Shown here in pieces: positions 45,747 through 54,963 of a DNA stretch of 64,000 nucleotides. Every line of letters starts with the position of its first letter. The first letter of the stretch is position 1. The position numbers and the translations under genes were made by a program. The notes under the pieces were generated by a model. That model was given only the letters and a program-made list of their open reading frames with translations. It had not been told where the DNA came from and made no database searches. Source of the stretch: Lepas anatifera. Taxonomy: Eukaryota; Arthropoda; Thecostraca; Lepadidae. The DNA lies in the NCBI GenBank assembly GCA_034440635.1, contig JAOTON010001079.1, positions 372,001 through 436,000 of the forward strand, written 5' to 3'.

Positions 45747-47180
45747 CTAGCCCCACGTTGTGTTCTTCCTCTGGTGGAACCTGTAGTAACAGTCCCGATC
45801 TAGGCGAAATTACAGGTAGATACCGCTGGACCGGCACTCCGTTCCGGTCTTCTTGCTGCACCCCGATAATCTACATCTCTTGAAATCCTTCCTCATGTGG
45901 CATTGCAGGATATGTTTTCCGGAAGCAACAACGGACGGTGACGGCATTGCCGACACACGAGCTCGCTTTGAAAGCTGCAGACTCTCTTCTTCTGTTTCTG
46001 ACGAACTCGGATCAGAACACTGGGCATCATAGCCCGAGAGCAGCTCTTTCGCGAGAGCGTACTTGAAGTTGAGGGACTTCCATCGATCATCGCGTCACCT
46101 TCGATGCAGTATCCAGGCGTTGACGGCGGCGAGATCTACGAAGTGTAGGATTGTCTTCACAGTCCACTTCTTTGTCTTGGCCGATGTCCGGTAGAGAGCC
46201 ATCATACGATCGCTGAAGTCGACCCCGCCCATGCTGGCATTGTTTTCCCGCACTATAGCAGGGTGGGTAACGTTGATGTAGGAGCACGCTTTCTTCTGGT
46301 GGCGTGACATTACGTCATTTGGCTCCACAGCGTGCTCAGTTAGGCATGCAAATCGCCCGTTTGTCCTGCCACACCGTGACAGCCATGACTGAGTCACTTC
46401 GGATCACACTTCGCGAGAAGCCGCGTTTCTGTTTTAGCAGCTCTTTTTCTGTCATTAACCCTGCCTCTTTTGGAACATAAGTCTTCTTAACTGTGCCTGT
46501 TCCATGCAGAATCTTCGACACCAGGTGTTCCATCAGCTTCGTTGTTGTGAAATACCGGTCGAAGAAGACGGAAGTTCCCGGGGGCAGACTCCTGGTCAGA
46601 CGGACAACAACTGATTCTCCAAGTAGCCAGGGCTTACCGTCCTCCACCCCGTCATCAAGCTTCTTGCCCTGGTAGACTTCAAAATCTAGGACCATACCGT
46701 CGGGTGCAGGCAGAACGAAGCTTTACAGTCCTTCGGGATTCGGCTTTCCTGGCACATACTCTTCGGTTCCCGTCCTCCCTGTGAATGGTATCATCTGTTC
46801 GTCTGTACAGACCTTTTCCGGGCGCTGGATCTTGAGACAGCCTTGCCGAATCATCTCTATCAAAGGTCGAATCTTCCACAAGCGATCGTTTTCCCGGTCT
46901 TCCTTGGGCATATAATCATCCACAAGGATCTTCAAATGATTTCGCAGCTGGTGGAAGCGGACACGAGTGAAGGCATCAGCAATTACTGCCACTCGGGTTT
47001 CGCACACCCAGGAAGAGCAGATCCAGGCAGTCTGAGGGTGGACATCATGAGATGGGTACAAAAGAACTTCATGCACTCACTGGCTGTTAAAAGCAGGCTT
47101 TTGCCCGTTTCCGTCACGCCACTCCGATTGGAGATGTCTGCGATGTCTCGGAACGTTTCATTCGGGAGGAAAACATTGAA
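45747..47180 (-). pseudogene. Decayed piggyBac transposase
   Basis: Read on the minus strand, conceptual pieces in order match a piggyBac (DDE_Tnp_1_7) transposase: TASECMKFF; then RFHQLRNHLKILVDD and RLWKIRPLIEM; then CTDEQMIPFTGR (first catalytic-type Asp); VFFDRYFTTTKLMEHL (second); MGGVDFSDRMMALY (third); ending with a Cys-rich tail (QCHMRKDF, RCRLSGCSKKTGTEC, DRDCYYRFHQRK). It is inactive. There are frameshifts near 47,000-47,045 and 46,340-46,397, an in-frame TAA at 46,723-46,725 where the family has Lys after Gly-Leu, a stop at 46,095-46,097, and a TAA at 45,810-45,812 inside the Cys-rich tail. The N-terminus is missing beyond 47,180. No flanking TTAA termini were identified. Its descendants or relatives could have mobilised the TTAA-flanked elements in this window, but that is inference. 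Confidence 0.93.
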
Positions 47181-47189
47181 TTAGTCCAT

Positions 47190-49045
47190 TGGAGATGCCG
47201 AAGATCGAGGCAAAGTTACCCAAAGTTAGTGTGGAAAATTCCTTTACGTGGGAAAATGGATCAAGATTAAGAGCAGGAAAAAGAACGTGGTAAAGAAGTC
47301 GGTAAGTGTAAGTCTAGTGGGGTCAAACACAGGCTGATGATCTCAGGGGGAGGGGCAGCGGGGCCCCACTATCATGAAAAATATTAGTTTTAAGAAAATT
47401 GGTGATATTTTGGTGGCTTGGGGGTGCGATGCCTTTTGCCTTCCCCCGCCTCCACCCTCTGAATCCACCCCTGAGGTCCACTCCAAAATAAATAAAAAAG
47501 ATTCAACGATTGTGGCGATAAACCTACGATAAGAGTGGCAAAACTGTTAGAATACAATCCGTTTCTGATCTTCTATGGCTCCTGGCTAGGCAGGTAGGTG
47601 CCTAAGATCACGACAAATAAATACTGTGTTTTGATAGCTGGCATGAATAGATCATCCGGTTAGATTCCGAAACATTGCAGATAGTGAAAACAGAGCTCTT
47701 TGTACGGATCTTTATCAAGTGCCAAGTCCCCAAATGCCACTAAAGTGGCCATAAAGTCTACGTCAGAACACACCTTTGGGTATTATAGTACCCCCGCTGT
47801 GAAGTGACAAAGAACCATTGGCCACTATGGTACCCACAGCATCAGGGAAATAGCTAATCCCTAAATATTACGTTAAAAAATAATGTAGGATAAGCAGTAA
47901 GACATATCTGCATCACAAAAAATGAATTCAGCACCTAAAATATCTTATATTTCGACATTTATAATTTCCGTGTGATACACAAGTGCTAAAAGTCCTTTGG
48001 GTACTATCATGTACACTCTGATTAAGTGGTCTCCAATCATAAAATAAAAGAGCCCAGATGATGACTTTTTGTATACACTTGCAATTATGTATAAACATCA
48101 ATTTTACATAGTTTTACGACATAGCATGACACAGTTCACGACCTAAATGATTTTTTCTCAAACTACTCACCGCCCTCCCTCGCGCGTCGCCGCCCCGCCA
48201 TCATGTCACTGCTCGGAGATTCGCGTGCCACGCGCTACCCTTGAAATTTTTGTGAAGTATGAAAGCCAATTGGTTGTGACGTCACATATTCTTCTGAGAG
48301 AACTGTATCCATAAAATCTAGGCATCCAGAACTGTTTTAGTAGATGGGTACTATAGTGCCCTAAAAACCCCAAGAGGATATGTCTCAATTATGGCCCAGA
48401 ATTGACCTTTACGACCTTGTTTGACCTTGAAGATATTGACCCAGGTAAATGAAACGTTGCTATAAGGCAGATCACCATCGCCCCCCCCACACCTCCCAAC
48501 GGCCGTTTTTCTAACTCTATTGTTTTCAGAGATCTCAGAGGAAAGCACTTTAGGACCCGCTCCACTGTGCATTGACGCATGACCGTCTGGCAGGCCCCTT
48601 TCCAATGCGTCTGTAAATCAAATTTGTACTTATAGAAAGGGATCAAACTGTGCTTGTCCATAGCGATATCAAAATTAGGGAGCAGGAGGCAGAAGCAGTA
48701 TTCTAAGACAATCGAAGTTGGTTCGGTTTTGTTCGATACCCTCCGTTCCAATTATTGGTGGATAGGTACAACGGGGGGCTGGGGCTCAAGCCCCCTTCTC
48801 CCGATTGCCTATAGTTAATGGATAGTCTTTCTGTTCTTTTTATTTCGTTCTGCTGTATTGGTTCAGATTCGACACCTACGGTCATGGAGAATTTCTAGAG
48901 GGTTAGCTACGGCTGCTAACACTATCTAGCGAGTTTCACATAAGTGCATTTTCCAGATTCTCCCAATACAATCCCTGCGCATGTATTTGCCGCAGTGGAA
49001 TAAAGCAGTTATCTGTTATTTATTCATGCTGTTATCAAGCCCATC
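47190..49045. other. No recognised gene; element fragment 47,344-47,473
   Basis: 47,344-47,473 (CAGGGGGAGGGGCAGC... to CTCTGAATCCACCCCTG) looks like a degenerate short hAT-like element. Two 16-bp palindromes related to the 45,264 one lie at 47,778-47,793 (GGGTATTATAGTACCC) and 48,346-48,361 (GGGTACTATAGTGCCC). Otherwise nothing is supported. Confidence 0.4.
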
Positions 49046-49049
49046 GTGA

Positions 49050-49185
49050 GCCGTGTTGTTCTGCCGTGCAGAACGCATACTAGTATGCCATACGCATGCG
49101 CAGTGTGGTATCTTGTCGTCCATGATACAATACTGCGCATGCGTGCAACATACTTGTATGCGTTCTTCCGGCAGGCTAACACGGC
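49050..49185. repeat. Imperfect long palindrome, about 60-bp arms
   Basis: The arm starting GCCGTGTTGTTCTGCCG and continuing GAACGCATACTAGTATG..CGCATGCGCAGT is the near-complement of the arm ending CGGCAGGCTAACACGGC. The centre is around 49,115-49,125. It could form a 136-nt hairpin or cruciform, and may be a foldback MITE or a small hairpin RNA. No expression evidence. Confidence 0.75.
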
Positions 49186-49469
49186 TGTGCTAAAAAACGG
49201 GTAGCAAAACGCCGGTAGGTGTCTTAGGCGTCTGTGGTGTTGATTACGAGAGGGGTTTCCCCAAGTGGTATACAGGCGTATACAGGGTCGTACGTCGTAT
49301 GTTGTATAAGGTGTTATAAGGTCGTTATTGGTGTCGTCCAGAGGCGTGAGAGGTAATTTATGCAATTTTAATATGCAATTTGTAATGCAATTTTAATGCA
49401 ATTTTTTTAATTCTTAATGCAGTTTTTACTCGTGGATATCAGCCTGAGTTGATGAATCTCTTGAAGCCT

Positions 49470-49759
49470 GTTGATTATGGTCGTGGCTGCCAGATCATGG
49501 CATCATCCTCAGGCAGATATTTATTTCTCTGCCTAGAGTACCATTTTAAAACTAAAATATTAAGCCTATTGCTCATTTTTCAGAGAAATCACGGACGTTT
49601 CCATAATTTTTGGCTAAAACTACCCTTTAATACAATGAATGCTAGGATTTCAAAAAGGTGCCACATTCCCTTTCACGGACGTTTCCATAATTTTTGGCTA
49701 AAACTACCCTTTAATACAATGAATGCTAGGATTTCACCAAGGTGCCACATTCCCTTTAA
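49470..49759 (-). mobile_element. Truncated TTAA MITE with 84-bp terminal duplication
   Basis: The right part follows the inverted TTAA MITE (GCCAGATCATGGCATCATCC, TTTTTCAGAGAAATCACGG, AATTTTTGGCTAAAACTACC). The terminal 84 bp occur twice in tandem (49,590-49,673 and 49,674-49,757), each ending GGTGCCACATTCCC. Only the last copy ends in TTAA (49,756-49,759). The other end is lost. Confidence 0.82.
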
Positions 49760-49766
49760 TCCAGTT

Positions 49767-52199
49767 TGGCATTTTCAACGAGATCTTGTCAGTGCGAGTG
49801 CCCTTGGAGACAGAAGCGAGTGGTGCAAATTTTTTCAACCAGGGCCCCATTTCATTAAGGCGTTACTTACGCTTATAGCGTAAAAGTAGCATAATGCAGT
49901 GTAAGAAGTGAATAATACACCACAATCTTGTTTCACAAAAATGCAGCGTAAAATACAACTACTTGCAAAGTTACGCCGCTCTAAACTATGCTGTACCGGA
50001 ATGCAGCATAGAATATTCCCAGTCTTGTTTCATATAATCTTGTTTAGAAAGGCTGACCCTGATACCTCCCCCACATGGTATGTCGGCTGTGGTGCATGGT
50101 GCTCTCGAATTTGCCCTGCGCATCTCGGGTCGCTTATGTGCAGTGTATTGTGGTGACTGGTGTGTTTCTGCGGATTCAATTTGGGAGCCGTGCGCTGGGG
50201 GTGCTTTGGCGGGAGTTGTGGAATGGTTTTTGTTTGGGGAGTGAGTTAATGTTTTTATTGTTGTTCAGGAGTGTATGCTTTATGGATGATCTTACTGTCA
50301 ATATATGTGTGTGGTATGATATAGCAGACAACATATACATTGAATATGTAAAACACTCCTTAAAAGGTATGCAAGAAATAGCAGTGTAACATTTATTAGA
50401 AAATGAAGCAAAACATGAATAATATATAATTTCTTCTGAAATTCTGAATCTCAGGCAAAATTAGGTAATGTAGTGAAGGGCAAAAAGTCATGAATGTAAA
50501 ATAAACTGAAATAAAAAAGGTGTGTAAGTTCTTCCTCGCACAGGTTTGAAGTGCAAGTTACTCATGCCAAATTGAGCTGATATGTAGAGTTCTATGGCCA
50601 TTTGGTATGCCAAAAATGATGATAGCTATGGATGCAAATACACAGGAAAGCTGACATTGATTTTTTACTTTGACTTTCTGCTGTTACTGTTATTTTACAG
50701 TCTAGGGAGGACAGAACCCTAGATAGGATGACACTGACAAAGTGCAATATGGAGTCTATGGAGGGTAAAAGTTCAATTTAAGGTGCCTGTCACCAACAAA
50801 ATCCAAGTATCTCTACTGAGTCCTCTGGCGAAAATGATTATATACCTAGGTACCTAAGTACCAGCATCTTGATCTAGTTATTCTTCAAAGATGTTTACTC
50901 ACTATTCCTTTCCCAGTTTCACGAAATTATAGGGTTCACAGACCTTTCACAGTTCACTCCACGATTAGTAAACACAATTCAACTTGAATTCCACTGAAGT
51001 ACACTTGCACAACAATACAATAACCTTTTAGGGCCTTCTTGACAGTAACTACCTAAAAAACGGGGTACTGCCATAAACAAATACATCGTATATTTATTGC
51101 GTCTGCAGGTAAGGCGTCTTTTTTGCGGTATTTCTAAAAGTTCATGAGAAACCTGCTGTTAGGGCGTCTTTCTCTGCAATATTTCTAAAAGTTCATGGAA
51201 ACTTAATAATCGAATGAGAGCAGATAAGTGCTATAATTTTCTTTCAACTAATTTATTAAAAAATATTTATGCCATTTTTAATGTTAATAAAACAGTTATA
51301 TGTTATATTTGAAAGGGGTGATTCAATTCTGGAATTGGGAGTAATTCATGCTGCATTTCATATCAATGCTGCTTTCGCGTGAATGTCACTGCTCTTTATG
51401 AAACGTGATTCTGAGTACGGCATAACTTTGCAGGTGAATGTGATGTAAAACACGTCACATTTCTACAACCTTTATGAAATGGGGCCCTGGTGCGAATTTG
51501 TGAGACTGGTGCGAAGAAGGTGACACTGAAAACCAAACAAATAATGGCTAAATGGTTATAAAGACATAAGAGGGTGCCTTATAAAAAGTCCTCAACTAAC
51601 TAACTAATTAGAGAGGTAGCATTGTATCGTGTGGGTAGGAATGAGTGCGTTTTTCTCCCTGGTATATGGCAGATTGGTGCGAATTTTTGGTGGCTGGCAG
51701 TGCGAGAATTTTAGATGGCTGGTGCGACTCGTCTGGCCTGCTGCCATACTTTGCAGACTGGCCTTTAATGACCACTCAGTCTGCTATGCATGACAGGTGA
51801 CTCGACAAGGTGTTTGGGGCAGCCCAAAACCTGCCTCAAAAGGGGCAGAAATTTGCCAGTCTGCAAAGTATGGCAGCAGGCCAGACGAGTCGCACCAGCC
51901 ATCTAAAATTCTCGCACCGCCAGCCACCAAAAATTCACACCAATCTACCATATACCAGGGAGAAAAACGCACCCATTCCTACCCACACGATGAAATGCTA
52001 CCTTTCTTATTAGTTAGTTGAGGACTTTTCATAAGGCCCCTTCCTGTGTCTTTATAACCATATAGCCATTATTTGTTTGGTTTTCAGTGTCACATTCCTC
52101 GCACCAGTCTCACAAATTCGCACCAGGCTGGTAAAATTCACACCACTCGCTCCTGTCTCCAAGGGCACTCGCACCAACGAGATCTTGTCGAAAATGCCA
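49767..52199. mobile_element. Foldback (long inverted repeat) element, split by another element
   Basis: The right arm 51,855-52,199 is the reverse complement of two separated left pieces, 49,767-49,840 and 51,489-51,772. Landmarks: CGAGATCTTGTC, GTGCGAGTGCCCTTGGAGAC, GGTGCGAATTTGTGAGACTG, TGGCTGGTGCGACTCGTCTG and GCAGACTGGC. Removing 49,841-51,488 restores arms of about 350 bp around an 82-bp centre (51,773-51,854). Arms differ at scattered positions. No coding sequence; the transcript would be a long hairpin. Confidence 0.85.
49841..51488. mobile_element. 1.65-kb TIR element nested in the foldback element
   Basis: The left end AGGGCCCCATTTCATTAAGG and the right end CCTTTATGAAATGGGGCCCT are inverted repeats. 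The element precisely interrupts the left arm of the foldback. AT-rich interior with GCTTATAGCG and GCAGCGTAAAATAC motifs near the left end. A 104-codon frame (50,075-50,389) has no recognisable domain. Superfamily not determined; no unambiguous target duplication. Confidence 0.75.
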
Positions 52200-52204
52200 T
52201 ACTT

Positions 52205-53425
52205 TGCACACTGGGAAATTTGGTTGCTGGGGCAGACTTTCTCCAACTGGGGGATACCATTTTTACCAATACAAATTTTATTTACTCTATTTTGAACAAG
52301 ACACAGATAATTATAATTGTACATCTAATCCTCAATGACCACATATGCACATACCAAAAGCAATAGAAACTCATGTATGGGAGATATCTTGCATGCGTAA
52401 GATGTGCGATTAAAGTTCCCTTATTTAAAGGTATATTTAATATTTTTTCTGCTCACCTTGGTGATGTAATTTACCCCTGCCTTCAAGCAATGTCAAGCAA
52501 TACCATTAGGCATATTCCAACTAGACAAGCTTATTCAAACAGGTTGTTTTTTTACATTTGAAACATATTTCATTCCTTGTGTACTCTCACATTTGCATGA
52601 AAGCATCACAAAATTTGCCATATTTTCCCAAAACCCAACAGAAGAAAAATTCCTTCATGCACATGTGTTGTCACACCATAGACTTGGCCTCGCTCTGGGG
52701 GGCTGGCATGATTTGGCTGCCTTGATTTGGTGACCAAAACGTGGAAGAGGAAATGCAAAAAAACTACATAAAGGGAAATTTTCTTTGGAGTTATTAGATC
52801 GTTTCAAGCAATTAAGAATATGTTTGGAATTCAAGCTTAGAAAATAAATTAGTATCAGTTTTGAAAGGCATTTATGGACTGATTTTCTTATTTATTTATA
52901 GAAACTTTACATTAAGTAAAAATTGTCTTTGCCTGGTGTCTTTGGAACCATACTTTGCTTGATGATATGACGTAAGTATATAATATGAGATGATTATGAC
53001 ACTTCTGAGACAAATTAGCTTTTCTAGTGATGGCTTAACTAATCATTGTTCTTTATTTTATTTTTTCTTCTTTTTCCCCCATGTGGTTGGTCTAGCTGAC
53101 TACTGCCCCAAGTACCAGTTCCTTCCCCAAGAGCTCCTCCGTCCCAAACTCGGCCAAAAGCTGCCCCAAACTGGTAGCTCTGCCCCGAGGCTGCCCCAAC
53201 GAGATTTCGTCGAAACCCGCCACATTCTGATGACTGGATGACCACTGTGTATCCTGATCAACTGTCCGATCTGTATTGTCTCATTGTGTATGAAACTGGG
53301 TCTTTGTCTGATATCATATGATAATACTTTTATGTGTTCCTTATTTGTTAATGTGTCAACAGCACTGAATTGTACAGTATTTACCGCTTTCCCATTCCAC
53401 TGTGAGGTATGCTTGAACAGAAAAT
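52205..53425. other. No recognised gene
   Basis: 53,100-53,240 (CCCCAAGAGCTCC, GCCCCAAACTGG, CAACGAGATTTCGTCGAAA) resembles the outer part of the foldback family (CAACGAGATCTTGTCGAAAA), so it may be another decayed copy. Nothing else is supported. Confidence 0.4.
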
Positions 53426-53430
53426 ATTAA

Positions 53431-54671
53431 CCCTATTTCCGGCAGGGGGGGCTAATATTGCCCCCTAAGGTTTTTCAAGAATATCTCCGAAACGGCTTGC
53501 GATAGAACTTTGAAACTTCCTGACTTTTCCTAAAACTAGTACAGGCAGGTTTTCTGAAATTGTCAATATTATATATTTACCAGGGGCGGAGCTATGGCTG
53601 GGTTTTTTGGGGAGGTTCTATCCACAAACCAAGTATTATCGTATGCGATGGGTTCTTTGTAAATGGAAGCCGTCTCTGCTGATCCTGATAACAGTTATAT
53701 GGTTTTATTATATCATTTTTTATGTGAGATGATAGTGCATTCACAATTGTCACTATTTGTATTCATCAGGGGCGGTTACAGCAGTTCAAAATGGGGGGAA
53801 TGTTATCAAGAAGGACTAAACGTTAGTAAGTGAGAAGACTGCTTACAGCCGTGCCAGGGCGAATACAATTGGGTATATGAAAATTCAAAATAGTTATAAC
53901 CAAATTCTAGATTACCAGAGGCGTGTCCAGTCACTACACATTTTCAAAATGCATATTCCCAGCCAGTATCACCGCCGCGACTCAATATCGTTGTATATTA
54001 AAAATGTGTTTCCAATCACCCCCACCCGCCCCCCACGACGAGAGTCCTTGATCCGCCTATGTCACCCCCTTTCCCAGAGCTGCCATGGGAGGGTAAAAAT
54101 TATCAGAAATAAATTTCAACTAGTCGATGGACTAATATACTCATGCATACCACTCGCATATTGTTGGGATGTATTTTACCCCACTGTTTTACCTTACTGC
54201 ATCCGCCCCTGATGAGTTTTTCACTTTTTTCATTTATTTATGTGTCAAAGATGCCAAGCAGTATATCACGGCTTCTAATCCGCGTAACAAAAACTTTTTA
54301 GGTTGTATATATTTCCCCTCATAGTCCTGGTCCTGGAACTGCCATTGAATTTCGAATTTTTGCGTAACTCGAGTATATGACAATTTTGGGTCAATTATTT
54401 GTAAATCTGAACTAGTTTTGTGAAAATCGTACAACAGAGACAAGGGTTATGGAAAATCTAAAAATACACAAAAATTGTATATTTTGCACGACTTTCTCCT
54501 TAAAATTCAAAATTTTGAAATTTTCTTTTTCAAAATAAAGTTTAGCGTCAGGGGAATCTATAGCACTTTGAATTTTCAAAATCGGCCGGTTAGATTACGA
54601 GATCTTAGGGGGGCCGATATTGCCCCCCCTGCCGGAAATAGGGGGTAGCCGGGAGCCTGACGGAAATAGGG
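53431..54671. mobile_element. piggyBac-type MITE (TTAA, CCCTATTTCCG termini)
   Basis: TTAA at 53,427-53,430 and 54,672-54,675. Termini CCCTATTTCCG and CGGAAATAGGG; a second inverted pair, CCGGCAGGGGGGGCTAATAT and ATATTGCCCCCCCTGCCGG, lies just inside. CCC-starting TIRs plus TTAA target duplication are the classical piggyBac signature. The 1.24-kb interior lacks a transposase and contains fragments beginning CAGGGGCGG (53,583 and 53,768) and ending CCGCCCCTG (54,210), possibly nested hAT-like remnants. Confidence 0.85.
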
Positions 54672-54675
54672 TTAA

Positions 54676-54816
54676 CTCTCGAATATCTGAATCTCACACG
54701 AACGCCTGCTGCTGTCTGTCCGGCAGACATCAGACAGTGACGTGCAGACAGCGCAGACAGTGACGTGAGCTTCTGACGACGGTGCTGCCATCTGTGGCCG
54801 CTCTACAGGTGTCGTC
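54676..54816 (+). promoter_or_regulatory. ATAD1 5' flank / 5' UTR with two TGACGTG motifs
   Basis: Only 141 bp separate the upstream MITE's TTAA from the ATAD1 ATG. Two CRE-like TGACGTG motifs (54,738-54,744 and 54,761-54,767) sit in a repeated CAGACAGTGACGTG. No TATA box is seen. The sequence before the start, GGTGTCGTCATGT, is an acceptable initiation context. Promoter activity is inferred from position only. Confidence 0.45.
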
Positions 54817-54963
54817 ATGTCGGACGCCAGTTTCACCCGACAGGAGATTATTGCTCTGGTGGTGCGAACCGCGGTGGCCGCCGCCATCACTTACCTAGGC
54901 GTCAAATGGGCTGTTGACCTCATGGACCCCACCAAGAAGCGGCGGGAAAATGACAAGAAAAAG
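54817..54963 (+). CDS. ATAD1: ATAD1 coding exon 1
   Basis: 49 codons from the ATG at 54,817 to AAG|gtgggc (phase 0). Holds the membrane anchor (residues about 10-30) and the basic [13 protein letters not shown] stretch at its end. Reading through the donor would give an unrelated tail and a stop at 55,036. Confidence 0.9.

Noticed and set aside
50075..50389. 104-codon frame inside the 1.65-kb nested element as a possible transposase piece
   Set aside because: No motif of any transposase family could be recognised and no relative frame exists in the window.
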